DNA of 64,000 nt. It comes from Alistipes senegalensis. Its GTDB lineage: Bacteria; Bacillota; Clostridia; Oscillospirales; Ruminococcaceae. The position numbers and the translations under genes were made by a program. Location of the stretch: positions 31,002 through 95,001 of the forward strand of contig JAMPEF010000004.1 in the NCBI GenBank assembly GCA_023665275.1, written 5' to 3'. Under the pieces are notes generated by a model. That model ran no database searches and had not been told where the DNA came from. It worked only from the letters and a program-made list of their open reading frames with translations. This document shows positions 16,311 through 24,437 of the stretch, piece after piece (within the stretch, counting starts at the first letter, position 1; every line of letters begins with the position of its first letter).

Positions 16311-17170
16311 TTATAAAGACCCCTTTCTTCAATAATTCCGGCGACGGTTTCGGCTATAAATTCTCCTGATGTAACCGGTGCAGTTTTTCCGGGAATACCT
16401 AAAGCCCATATTACTTTTTTGCCGAGCATTGCCGCCGATTTGAAATCTATTCCGCCTGGTTTTGAGGCAAGGTCAATGAATAATGTATCATTACTGAAAC
16501 GTTTCAGTAATTCTGTATTGAAAATCATTTCCGGTACTGTATTGAATACAAGCTGATAATCGGTATCCATTTTATCAGTACATACCGATTTTATGCCTGT
16601 AATACGTGCTTTTGCTGTACCTTTTGCATTGTGTACAGCAACAGTTATATCACTTCCGAACCCCTTTAAAATTTCTGCCAGTGAAGTTCCTATTCTTCCC
16701 ATGCCTACAATAAGAACTTTAAGACCGTTAAGCGTTACGGGCAGTTCATTGAGGGCTATTTCAATAGCACCTTCGGCAGTGGGAACAGCGTTTTTAAGAC
16801 TTAAATCTTCACATTCCATGTAGTCGATTATTTCATGGTTCATAAAAATATCTGATAATTTTTTATTATATTTTCCCGCAAATATAATACCGTCGGGCTT
16901 GAGAAGTCCCCGTATTTCTTCGGGATTTATTTTTTTATCGCTGAAAGGTGCTGTAATATTGCCGTTTTCGTCGAGAGGCGGAACAGGCAGTACTACAAAA
17001 TCATAGAAGCTGTTTTTATCCGTCACGACTTGTGTGAGGTTCATTTTTTCAGGTATTGAATCGGCTGAAAAGCCCATTACGTAAGTATCATATAAAGCTG
17101 AAAGTTTTCCGGCACAATATATTTGGCGCATATCACCGCCGGCAACAAGTATTCTGATTTTATCTTTCAT
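16307..17170 (-). CDS. dpaA: Dipicolinate synthase subunit A
   Basis: 287 residues from ATG 17170, which has GGAG six bases upstream; an in-frame ATG at 17182 includes that ribosome site and is unlikely. The N-terminal domain resembles the DpaA-specific Rossmann half (RILVAGGDMRQIYCAGKL). The NAD(P)-binding half has LIVGMGRIGTSLAEIL and ends with ALGIPGKTAPVTSGEFI. It acts with DpaB to make dipicolinic acid for spores. Confidence 0.93.
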   Translation of the reverse strand: MKDKIRILVAGGDMRQIYCAGKLSALYDTYVMGFSADSIPEKMNLTQVVTDKNSFYDFVVLPVPPLDENGNITAPFSDKKINPEEIRGLLKPDGIIFAGKYNKKLSDIFMNHEIIDYMECEDLSLKNAVPTAEGAIEIALNELPVTLNGLKVLIVGMGRIGTSLAEILKGFGSDITVAVHNAKGTAKARITGIKSVCTDKMDTDYQLVFNTVPEMIFNTELLKRFSNDTLFIDLASKPGGIDFKSAAMLGKKVIWALGIPGKTAPVTSGEFIAETVAGIIEERGLYK

Positions 17171-17223
17171 ATAATTCTCCATTCTGCCGTCAGTAACGGC
17201 TTACAGAAAAAAATTTTCTGCTG

Positions 17224-17252
17224 TATTATATGAAATTCCCATACAATAGTGT
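17224..17252 (-). promoter_or_regulatory. Candidate mother-cell sigma-K type promoter of dpaAB
   Basis: On the minus strand, CATATAATA (17224-17232) fits CATAnnnTA, and AC lies 16 bases upstream (17249-17250). In Bacillus the spoVF operon is sigma-K dependent, so position and gene function agree. The -10 also contains TATAAT, but no TTGACA-like -35 is at the right distance. The call is an inference. Confidence 0.45.
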
Positions 17253-17256
17253 GCAT

Positions 17257-17290
17257 AAAAAGAGCGTGTCCGCCCATAAGTGAACACGCT
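17257..17290 (-). terminator. Terminator after the membrane HTH-like protein
   Basis: On the minus strand AGCGTGTTC pairs with GGACACGCT (17282-17290 and 17263-17271) around the loop ACTTATGGGC, followed by CTTTTT. The hairpin begins at the stop codon of the preceding gene. Confidence 0.8.
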
Positions 17291-17705
17291 ATAAATATTT
17301 ATATCCGGTTATTTCTTTCCAGTCGTCGCCGATAAATTTTTTACACGTTTTTCTGAGCCACTTGACCTCCATATCCAGTTGTCCGGTATTGATTAAGAGT
17401 TCTTCATTTCTTCTTGAAAGACGTGAAAAATTATTCAGTAAATCTTCTTTCCATGCCTTTATGTCCTCCGCCGTAACGGACGTGTGTTCTTTTATAATAT
17501 CCTCGTCGGATTTCCCTTGAAGAGACTCAACGGCTATTGTATCTTTGACGTGTTGTTTATATTCGGTGTCGTCGTTTTTCGGTGGAGGAGGCGGAGGAGG
17601 TGGCGCTGGTTCTTCCGGTTCAGGCGGAGTTTCTTTCGGTTTGAAACTGTTGATAACCATGAAAAAAATGCCGATTATCAACAGCCATATAATAAATTCA
17701 CCCAT
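17289..17705 (-). CDS. Membrane-anchored polyproline protein with HTH-like and coiled-coil region
   Basis: 138 residues from ATG 17705; AGGAGG lies nine bases upstream, whereas it touches the alternative TTG at 17714. Residues 3-20 form one membrane helix (FIIWLLIIGIFFMVI). Residues 24-43 are a Pro/Glu linker ending in eight prolines. Residues 62-90 (SLQGKSDEDIIKEH, DIKAWKEDLL) have the length and spacing of a transposase-OrfA-type helix-turn-helix. Residues 92-122 are a heptad coiled coil. It lies downstream of prfB. It could tether DNA or a protein partner to the membrane; the function is unknown. Confidence 0.65.
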   Translation of the reverse strand: MGEFIIWLLIIGIFFMVINSFKPKETPPEPEEPAPPPPPPPPKNDDTEYKQHVKDTIAVESLQGKSDEDIIKEHTSVTAEDIKAWKEDLLNNFSRLSRRNEELLINTGQLDMEVKWLRKTCKKFIGDDWKEITGYKYL

Positions 17706-17733
17706 AGGGCGCAACCTCCTTTTATTTCACGAA

Positions 17734-18852
17734 TTATTTTTCAAGAGTTCCGTGTGAAAGCGATTTCAGATAGGCATTTATAAAGCCGTCAATATCACCG
17801 TCCATAACAGCCTGAATGTTTCCGTTTTCAAATCCTGTTCTGTGGTCTTTTGCAAGGGTATACGGCATAAATACATATGAACGTATCTGTGAACCCCATG
17901 CAATTTCACGCTGAACACCCTTTATATCTTCGATTTTTTCAAGGTGTTCACGTTCCTTGATTTCGACAAGTTTTGAACGTAACATTTTCATAGCATAATC
18001 CTTGTTCTGATACTGGCTTCTCTGTGTCTGACATGAAACGACAATACCGGTCGGCTTATGAATAAGACGTACAGCGGAGCTTGTCTTGTTGACTTTCTGA
18101 CCACCCGCACCACTTGAACGGTATACCTCCATTTCAATGTCTTCGGGTCTTATGTCAACTTCTATTGAGTCGTCAATTTCTGGCATGACTTCCAGTGCTG
18201 CAAAAGATGTGTGTCTTCTGCCGGACGCATCAAAAGGCGATATACGTACAAGTCTGTGTACACCTGATTCTGATTTCATATAGCCGTATGCGTTATCACC
18301 CTCAATAAGTATAGAGGCGGATTTCATACCGGCGTCGTCACCATCGAGATAGTCCATCAGAGTTACTTTATAGTTATGACGTTCAGCCCAGTGATTGTAC
18401 ATTCTGTAAAGCATTTCTGCCCAGTCCTGAGCCTCTGTTCCGCCTGCTCCTGCATGGAACGTAAGTATAGCATTTGCATTATCATACTCTCCGGTAAGAA
18501 GTGTGGAAAGTTTTTCGTCTTCAAGTTTCTGTTTGAAAGTCTCAGAATCAGCCTTTATTTCCTCAACGGAGCTGTCGTCGTCCTCTTCAATGGATAACTC
18601 AATAAGAGTTATTAAATCCTCCAGACTGTCATTGAGTTTATTGAATTTTTCTATTTTTCTTTCAAGAGCCTTCGTCTCACGGAGTACTTTCTGTGAGTTT
18701 TCGAGGTCGTCCCAAAAACCGTCCTTAGCAGTTTCTTCATTGAGTTCTGCAATACGTTCCTTAGCTTTCTGAATGTTGAGAACGTCTGCAAGTTCAGTCA
18801 TTTCTTTTCTGTAATTGGTCATTTCAACCCTTAAATCATCAAGTATAATCAT
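17734..18852 (-). CDS. prfB: Peptide chain release factor 2
   Basis: 372 residues. RF2 terminates translation at UGA and UAA. The peptidyl-hydrolysis loop GAGGQKVNKTSSA is intact, as are SPFDASGRRHTSFA (with the SPF codon-reading tripeptide) and the late AWGSQIRSYVFMPYT. The N-terminal region runs unbroken through the position where most bacteria have the in-frame UGA programmed frameshift (here ADVLNIQKAKE), so the autoregulatory frameshift is absent. The ribosome site AGAAAGG is upstream of the ATG. Confidence 0.95.
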   Translation of the reverse strand: MIILDDLRVEMTNYRKEMTELADVLNIQKAKERIAELNEETAKDGFWDDLENSQKVLRETKALERKIEKFNKLNDSLEDLITLIELSIEEDDDSSVEEIKADSETFKQKLEDEKLSTLLTGEYDNANAILTFHAGAGGTEAQDWAEMLYRMYNHWAERHNYKVTLMDYLDGDDAGMKSASILIEGDNAYGYMKSESGVHRLVRISPFDASGRRHTSFAALEVMPEIDDSIEVDIRPEDIEMEVYRSSGAGGQKVNKTSSAVRLIHKPTGIVVSCQTQRSQYQNKDYAMKMLRSKLVEIKEREHLEKIEDIKGVQREIAWGSQIRSYVFMPYTLAKDHRTGFENGNIQAVMDGDIDGFINAYLKSLSHGTLEK

Positions 18853-18873
18853 AAAAATATAACCTTTCTTTAA

Positions 18874-21243
18874 TTATTTTCCATAAATAAGTGATGCAAC
18901 ATCAACTGTCTGTTTAGCGTCTTTTGCATAGAAATCAGCGTGAATTTGTTCAGCATACGACGCTGTAAGAACTGCTCCGCCGACTACTGTCTTGCATTCG
19001 GGATATTCCCTGTTTAAAAGTTTAATAGTTTCTTCCATAGCCGAAAGAGTTGTGGTCATAAGTGCGGAAAGCCCTACAAGTTTAACCTTATGCTGTATAG
19101 CCGTATCAACTATAAGTTGTGGCGGAACGTCTTTTCCTAAATCAATCACTTCAAAGCCATAACTATCCAGCAAGACTTTTACAATATTTTTTCCTATGTC
19201 GTGAATGTCACCTTTTACGGTTGCAAGAACTACTTTTCCTTTTGAAACACTTCCTATATTGTTTGCGGAGAGTTTTTCTTTCAGTACCTCAAAGCACGCC
19301 TGTGCTGAACCGGCTGTCAATATAAGCTGTGGCAGAAAAATTTTACCCTTTTCAAATTTTTCACCGGCGGAATCAAGTGCCGGAATCAAATAATTATTTA
19401 TAATCTCCATAGGGTCGGTATTTTCGCAAAGTTCACGAACTGCTTTCAATGCCTCGTTTTTAAGACCGTTTTCAACAGCATAAACCAAATCCGGAGAATT
19501 TTTTTCCTGATTTACTGGTGCTTTCGGAGCAGGTGCGTTATTGGCATATACGCTTATAAATTCAGCGGAATTTCTGTCTATTCCTGCAAGAAGTCTGTAA
19601 GCACGTACAGCACCTATTATTGATTCGATATTAGGATTGATAATCGGCAAATCAAGTCCGCTGTGCAGTGCCATTGTAAGAAATGTACGTGTAATTAATT
19701 CCCTGTTAGGAAGTCCAAATGAAATATTAGATACACCTAATACCGTCCGCAATCCTAATACATTTTTTACACGGTTCAGGGCGTTGAGAGTTTCCATAAC
19801 GCCGTCCTGTTCAGCGGAGGCAGTAAGTGTGAGGCAGTCAATGAAAACGTCTTCTTTTGGTATTCCGTAAGATAACGCACGGTTAAGAATTTTTTCTGCT
19901 ATTGCAAAACGTCCCTCAGCGGTTTTCGGAATACCCTTTTTATCAAGAGTAAGTCCCACAACAGATGCACCATATTTTTTTACTAATGGTAAAATTTTTT
20001 CTAAAGATTCGTCTTCACCATTTACGGAATTGACAACAGGTTTGCCGTTATATACACGTAATCCGGCTTCTAAGACTTCTGGTATAGTGGAATCAAGTTG
20101 TAGTGGCGTATCGCATACACTCTGTATGGCTTTTACGGCTGTAATCATCATTTCTTTTTCATTTATATCAGGAAGTCCCACGTTTACATCAAGAATTTCT
20201 GCACCGGCGTGTACCTGTTCCACAGCCTGACTTAAAATATAGTCAATATCGTGATTTATAAGTGCTTCCTTGAAACGTTTCTTACCGGTAGGGTTGATTC
20301 TTTCACCTATAACACGTGGCTGGTCTATCGTCACGCAATTCACGGCGGAACACGCAAGGCTTATACGTTTTATGGGTCTTTTTATATTTTCGGCATTTTT
20401 GAGTTTTTCAATCATTTGTCTTATGTGTTCCGGAGTAGTTCCGCAACAACCACCGAAAATTTTTACACCTGCTCCGGCGAGTTTCAGATTACTTTCAGCG
20501 AAATCTTCCGGACTTAAATTGAAAAGGTTTGTAACAGGGTCAGGAAGTCCGGCGTTTGCCTTAGCTATTACCGGCAACGACGTAAGTGAACATATTTTAT
20601 CAAGTACGGGGAAAAGTTCGTCTGCACCTAAGGAACAGTTTACACCTATAGCGTCCGCACCAAGACCCTCTAAAACCGCTACCATACATTCTGGTGAAAC
20701 TCCCGTGAATGTACGCATATTTTCCTCAAAAGTCATAGTAACAAGTACTGGTTTATCGGAATTTTCCTTGACGGCAAGCAATGCGGCTTTTACTTCATAT
20801 AAATCCGTCATGGTTTCTATAACTATAATATCGGCATCACGTCCGGCAATGACGATTTCTTTATATACATCATAGGCATCTTCAAATGAAAGAGTTCCAG
20901 AAGGTTCAAGCATCTGCCCAAGTGAACCCATATCAAGTGCCACGAGAGACTTTCCGGCAACTGCCTTACGGGCATTATTTATGCCTGCTCTTATGACTTC
21001 CTCAACGCTGTAACCGGTATTTTCGAGCTTGAAACGGTTAGCACCAAAAGTATTAGCATAAACAATATCCGAACCAGCTTCCGCATACATACGGTGGATT
21101 TTCATAATAGCCTCCGGATTTGTTATATTCAGTAGTTCGGGGACGTGTTCAGTCTGTATGCCGTGTGCCTGTAACATAGTTCCCATTGCACCATCAAGAA
21201 AAACAAATTTTCTTTCAAGCAAAGAACTTAGTTTATCAGACAT
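18874..21243 (-). CDS. metH: Cobalamin-dependent methionine synthase, short form without reactivation domain
   Basis: 789 residues against about 1200 for E. coli MetH. In order: homocysteine methyltransferase domain (1-290) with zinc ligands in GVNCSLG and GGCCGTTPEH; pterin-binding domain (about 310-565; GERINPTGKKRFKEAL); cobalamin cap (about 580-665); B12-binding domain with DIHDIG at 679-684 (His681 as lower cobalt ligand). The C-terminal AdoMet reactivation domain is missing, as in Thermotoga-type enzymes, so a separate reactivator must exist elsewhere. AAAGGAG lies before the ATG. It follows pheA by 15 bases. Confidence 0.92.
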   Translation of the reverse strand: MSDKLSSLLERKFVFLDGAMGTMLQAHGIQTEHVPELLNITNPEAIMKIHRMYAEAGSDIVYANTFGANRFKLENTGYSVEEVIRAGINNARKAVAGKSLVALDMGSLGQMLEPSGTLSFEDAYDVYKEIVIAGRDADIIVIETMTDLYEVKAALLAVKENSDKPVLVTMTFEENMRTFTGVSPECMVAVLEGLGADAIGVNCSLGADELFPVLDKICSLTSLPVIAKANAGLPDPVTNLFNLSPEDFAESNLKLAGAGVKIFGGCCGTTPEHIRQMIEKLKNAENIKRPIKRISLACSAVNCVTIDQPRVIGERINPTGKKRFKEALINHDIDYILSQAVEQVHAGAEILDVNVGLPDINEKEMMITAVKAIQSVCDTPLQLDSTIPEVLEAGLRVYNGKPVVNSVNGEDESLEKILPLVKKYGASVVGLTLDKKGIPKTAEGRFAIAEKILNRALSYGIPKEDVFIDCLTLTASAEQDGVMETLNALNRVKNVLGLRTVLGVSNISFGLPNRELITRTFLTMALHSGLDLPIINPNIESIIGAVRAYRLLAGIDRNSAEFISVYANNAPAPKAPVNQEKNSPDLVYAVENGLKNEALKAVRELCENTDPMEIINNYLIPALDSAGEKFEKGKIFLPQLILTAGSAQACFEVLKEKLSANNIGSVSKGKVVLATVKGDIHDIGKNIVKVLLDSYGFEVIDLGKDVPPQLIVDTAIQHKVKLVGLSALMTTTLSAMEETIKLLNREYPECKTVVGGAVLTASYAEQIHADFYAKDAKQTVDVASLIYGK

Positions 21244-21258
21244 AATAAATCACTCCTT

Positions 21259-22374
21259 TCATTCATTGCGGAAAGTTCCTAAACAACGGAAATACTCCAT
21301 ATTTTCAGATAGGTCATTCATTAAAGCCCTTACAGATGGGTCATCAAGTTTTCCGCTGAAATCAAGATAGAACATAACATCAAAACTGCCGTCACGTATT
21401 GGACGGTTTTCAATTCTGATAAGGTTCATGCCGTTGACATAGAATTTTGTCAGAAGACGGTAAAGGCTACCCTCTGTATGCGGAATCTGTATCATTATTG
21501 AAATTGTATCAGAAGCGTGTGATACCTGTAAATCTCTTGAAATACATACAAACTGTGTACGATTCACGGAACAGTCTGCAATATCTGTAGCGAGAATATC
21601 CAGCCCGAGACGCTCCGCACAGTCCACGGAACATATTGAGGCTATTTTTTCGTCGCTGTTGCTGACCATTTCGGCGGACGTGGCTGTATTGCTGTACGGG
21701 GAAGTCTCCAGACCACTTTCAGCAATAAAAGCACTGCACTGTGCAAGTGCCTGCGGGTGTGAATATATACATTTTATTTCATTAATTGAAGTGCCTTTCT
21801 TTACGGCAAGACAATGATTTATTTCAACACATACCTGTTTTACAATATATACGCTGTATTTAGCCATAAGGTCATATGCACTGTCAATCATTCCGGCAGT
21901 GGAATTTTTCAGTGGTATAACGCCGTAATCTATCTCACCGGACTGTACAGCCCTGAAAACATCTTCAAAAGAATTATAGAAAACTGGTTTTTTATCTCCG
22001 AAAATCATTTTTACAGCCGTTTCCGAATTTGCACCGGAAGTCCCTTGACAGCCTATTTTTTCAGCATTTCTGAAATCCGGTGCAGTGAAAATATATTCAT
22101 TTGTATCGGGGAGCAGTTTTCTGTTTTGTAATAGTTTGCTTATATCCATGATTGTAGTAAAAAGTGCTGCTGTACCGTTTTCAAGTTCGGGGTCATTGGT
22201 GAGACTTTTTATTCTGTCAATGACCTGTTTTTCACGTCCGCCCTGAAAAACAGGCATATTATTCTGTTTTTTATAGTCAGCAACACCCTTACATAGCTCC
22301 ATGCGTTCCATGAAAAGCGATAGTATTTTTTCGTCCGTAACATCAATGCCGTTACGTAATTCCTGTAAATCCAT
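21259..22374 (-). CDS. pheA: PheA: chorismate mutase / prephenate dehydratase with ACT domain, altered active site
   Basis: 371 residues. An AroQ-type chorismate mutase spans residues 1-88, a prephenate dehydratase domain 105-280, and an ACT domain 290-371. The normal product is phenylpyruvate. Several dehydratase signatures differ: GTSGANS (111-117) where G.xGxYS is usual, PLKNSTAG with Lys156 in place of the conserved Glu of P-I-E-N-S, TQF (273-275) for TRF, and ENRP (322-325) for the phenylalanine-binding ESRP. The fold is complete, so it may be a drifted or re-specialised enzyme. First gene of the pheA-metH-prfB run. Confidence 0.85.
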   Translation of the reverse strand: MDLQELRNGIDVTDEKILSLFMERMELCKGVADYKKQNNMPVFQGGREKQVIDRIKSLTNDPELENGTAALFTTIMDISKLLQNRKLLPDTNEYIFTAPDFRNAEKIGCQGTSGANSETAVKMIFGDKKPVFYNSFEDVFRAVQSGEIDYGVIPLKNSTAGMIDSAYDLMAKYSVYIVKQVCVEINHCLAVKKGTSINEIKCIYSHPQALAQCSAFIAESGLETSPYSNTATSAEMVSNSDEKIASICSVDCAERLGLDILATDIADCSVNRTQFVCISRDLQVSHASDTISIMIQIPHTEGSLYRLLTKFYVNGMNLIRIENRPIRDGSFDVMFYLDFSGKLDDPSVRALMNDLSENMEYFRCLGTFRNE

Positions 22375-22415
22375 ATTTTTTACCTCCGGAAAATTTAACT
22401 GATAGCATACAATTC

Positions 22416-22444
22416 ATTATAGCAGATTTTTTTGTAAAAATCAA
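22416..22444 (-). promoter_or_regulatory. Sigma-A promoter of pheA-metH-prfB
   Basis: On the minus strand TTGATT (22439-22444), 17-base spacer, TATAAT (22416-22421) with an extended TGC before the -10. It is divergent from the ruvC promoter. Confidence 0.75.
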
Positions 22445-22463
22445 TAAAAAAGATGTAAATATA

Positions 22464-22493
22464 TTGCAAAAAGCCTTTACGGTGTGGTATAAT
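22464..22493 (+). promoter_or_regulatory. Sigma-A promoter of the ruvC-led operon
   Basis: TTGCAA (22464-22469), 18-base spacer, TATAAT (22488-22493). The two divergent -35 boxes are only 19 bases apart, so one regulator could affect both directions. Confidence 0.75.
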
Positions 22494-22555
22494 AATAAAG
22501 TATATGGGCAAGTATATACAATCGTACAGACTTTTTAAACATAAAAGGTAAAATA

Positions 22556-23044
22556 ATGTGGAAAAAAATAAGAATATTAGGAATTGACCCCGGTTATGCA
22601 ATAGTCGGTTTTGGTGTGCTTGATTATGACGGAATTAATTTCCGTCCGGTTGAATATGGTGCAGTCACTACAGATGCCGGAACTGTTTTCACGGAGCGTT
22701 TGAGAGCAATAAGCGAAGATATAGAATACATATTTGAAAAATTTAAGCCCGACTGCATGGCTATTGAAAAACTTTACTTCACCACTAATCAGAAAACTGC
22801 TATTGACGTTGCACAGGCAAGAGGTGTGACGATTCTTTCAGCCGCAAAAAGATTTATTCCCGTTTCAGAATATACACCCTTACAGGTGAAAATGTCCGTT
22901 ACCGGTTACGGAAAAGCCGAAAAGCGTCAGATGATGGAAATGACCCGAAATCTGCTTGGACTGGCACGCATTCCGAAACCTGACGACGCCGCCGACGCCT
23001 TAGCGGTTGCAATATGTCACGGACATACAATCCGGTGGAGATAA
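22556..23044 (+). CDS. ruvC: Holliday junction resolvase RuvC
   Basis: 162 residues. RuvC cuts Holliday junctions symmetrically. The RNase H-like acidic residues are visible in GIDPGYAIVGFG (first Asp), AIEKLYF (Glu) and KPDDAADALA (two Asp). FTTNQKTAIDVAQARGV is typical of the family. It heads the ruvC-ruvA-sseB-ruvB group. Confidence 0.96.
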   Translation: MWKKIRILGIDPGYAIVGFGVLDYDGINFRPVEYGAVTTDAGTVFTERLRAISEDIEYIFEKFKPDCMAIEKLYFTTNQKTAIDVAQARGVTILSAAKRFIPVSEYTPLQVKMSVTGYGKAEKRQMMEMTRNLLGLARIPKPDDAADALAVAICHGHTIRWR

Positions 23045-23068
23045 TTTAATATACAAAGGAAGATTTTT

Positions 23069-23677
23069 ATGATATATAGTCTAAAAGGAATACTTATAGT
23101 AAAAGATATGAATTTCATTGTGGTAGAATGTAACGGTGTCGGTTATAGCTGTAAGACTTCATATAATACCATCTCACAGCTTGGTGCAACCGGCAGTGAA
23201 GTGATGGTTTATACACATATGAACGTAAGAGATGATAATATAGAACTTTTCGGGTTTGCGACGTTACAGGAGCTGAACTGTTTCCGGTTGCTTATATCGG
23301 TATCGGGTGTCGGCGGAAAAGCTGCTACTTCCATACTTTCGGATATAACACCGGAAAATTTCGCTTTTCTTGTCGCTTCAGGTGACAGCAAGGCTTTTAC
23401 CCGAACAAAAGGCATAGGCGCAAAGACCGCACAGCGTATAGTACTTGAACTCAAGGACAAAATTTCAGCGGAATCATTTACCGGAAAAAATATCACCGCA
23501 CCGGTCAGTGCTGTTGACGTTTCTTCTTCTGCTGTTTCGGAGGCTATGGAAGCCCTTATGGTACTCGGCTATTCACAAGGGGAAATAGCCCCTCTTTTAA
23601 GAAAATGTAACTCCGGCATGAATACACAGGAACTTATAAGGGAAGTACTCCGTTTGATTGCGTCGGGGAATATCTGA
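23069..23677 (+). CDS. ruvA: Holliday junction branch migration protein RuvA
   Basis: 202 residues. The N-terminal OB fold (MIYSLKGILIVKDMNFIVVECNG), helix-hairpin-helix pair (RLLISVSGVGGKAATSIL; TKGIGAKTAQRIVLELKDK) and C-terminal RuvB-contact domain (EAMEALMVLGYSQGEI) are all complete. It tetramerises on junctions and recruits RuvB. AAAGGAAG precedes the ATG. Confidence 0.96.
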   Translation: MIYSLKGILIVKDMNFIVVECNGVGYSCKTSYNTISQLGATGSEVMVYTHMNVRDDNIELFGFATLQELNCFRLLISVSGVGGKAATSILSDITPENFAFLVASGDSKAFTRTKGIGAKTAQRIVLELKDKISAESFTGKNITAPVSAVDVSSSAVSEAMEALMVLGYSQGEIAPLLRKCNSGMNTQELIREVLRLIASGNI

Positions 23678-23696
23678 CAGAAAGGAAGATTTTTTT

Positions 23697-24416
23697 ATGA
23701 ATCTTGATGAACTTCTAAGGGCAGCTATAACAGACGCTTCAAAACGTGCATTGTTTTTACAGACCCTGATAAAAAGCAATGTATATGTAATCTGTAAAAA
23801 TCCTGCCGTTGAAAGTTCCGACGGAATAAGGCTTGAACTTATTACAATCCATAATCCGAAACGGGAAATTTTTATACCGTTTTTTACAAGCAAACGGGCA
23901 TTACAGCAGTTTGCAAAAAGATACGTTGAATATTATAAAATAAACTGTCTGAGGCTTTTTGACCTCATACAAACAGCGTCAGCGGTTCTTAATCCTAATT
24001 CATACGGAAAGGAATTTTCTTCCGACGAAATAAAAAGTATTCTGATGATAGCCCGTAAATTCAATATAAAGGCTATTTCTTTACGTGAAGAAGATACTTT
24101 TTCGTACCGTCCGCCACAGCGTGAAGTTACACATATAACACGTCCGGCGTCACGATTCCTTGCAAAGCATCTGAATGTTGAGAGGGCTTTTATAGTCGAG
24201 ATGATACAGGGTTGTGAAAGTCCCCGTACACTTGTTGTGCTTGATATGATGGGCAATACAAGAAAATTATTTGTACCGCTTTCAAAGTATCTTTCAAAGA
24301 TAACAAAGCCTAATGACCAGTTATGTTTTATCAGCTATGAACAGGAAACAGGAAAAAAAGCCGCTGCTGTCACTGAACCGTTTTACATACGCAAAAAAAG
24401 ATATTTTGAAAAATAA
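23697..24416 (+). CDS. SseB-family protein
   Basis: 239 residues from ATG 23697, which has AAAGGAAG upstream; the in-frame start at 23658 would overlap ruvA. The N-terminal half carries the SseB pattern IPFFTSKRALQQFAKRY and the VLNPNSYGKEFSSDEI segment. The C-terminal half (ITRPASRFLAKHLNVERAFIVEM, DQLCFISYEQETGKKAAAV) matches the second SseB domain. The E. coli namesake affects serine sensitivity; its molecular role is not settled. Its place between ruvA and ruvB is unusual, since ruvA and ruvB are normally adjacent. Confidence 0.8.
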   Translation: MNLDELLRAAITDASKRALFLQTLIKSNVYVICKNPAVESSDGIRLELITIHNPKREIFIPFFTSKRALQQFAKRYVEYYKINCLRLFDLIQTASAVLNPNSYGKEFSSDEIKSILMIARKFNIKAISLREEDTFSYRPPQREVTHITRPASRFLAKHLNVERAFIVEMIQGCESPRTLVVLDMMGNTRKLFVPLSKYLSKITKPNDQLCFISYEQETGKKAAAVTEPFYIRKKRYFEK

Positions 24417-24437
24417 ATATATCATGGAGGTGCTGAA

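Noticed and set aside
17484-17783. Plus-strand glycine/arginine-rich frames
   Set aside because: They mirror the polyproline linker of the minus-strand gene.
21244-21258. SAM or cobalamin riboswitch for metH
   Set aside because: Only 15 bases separate pheA and metH, so there is no room for one.
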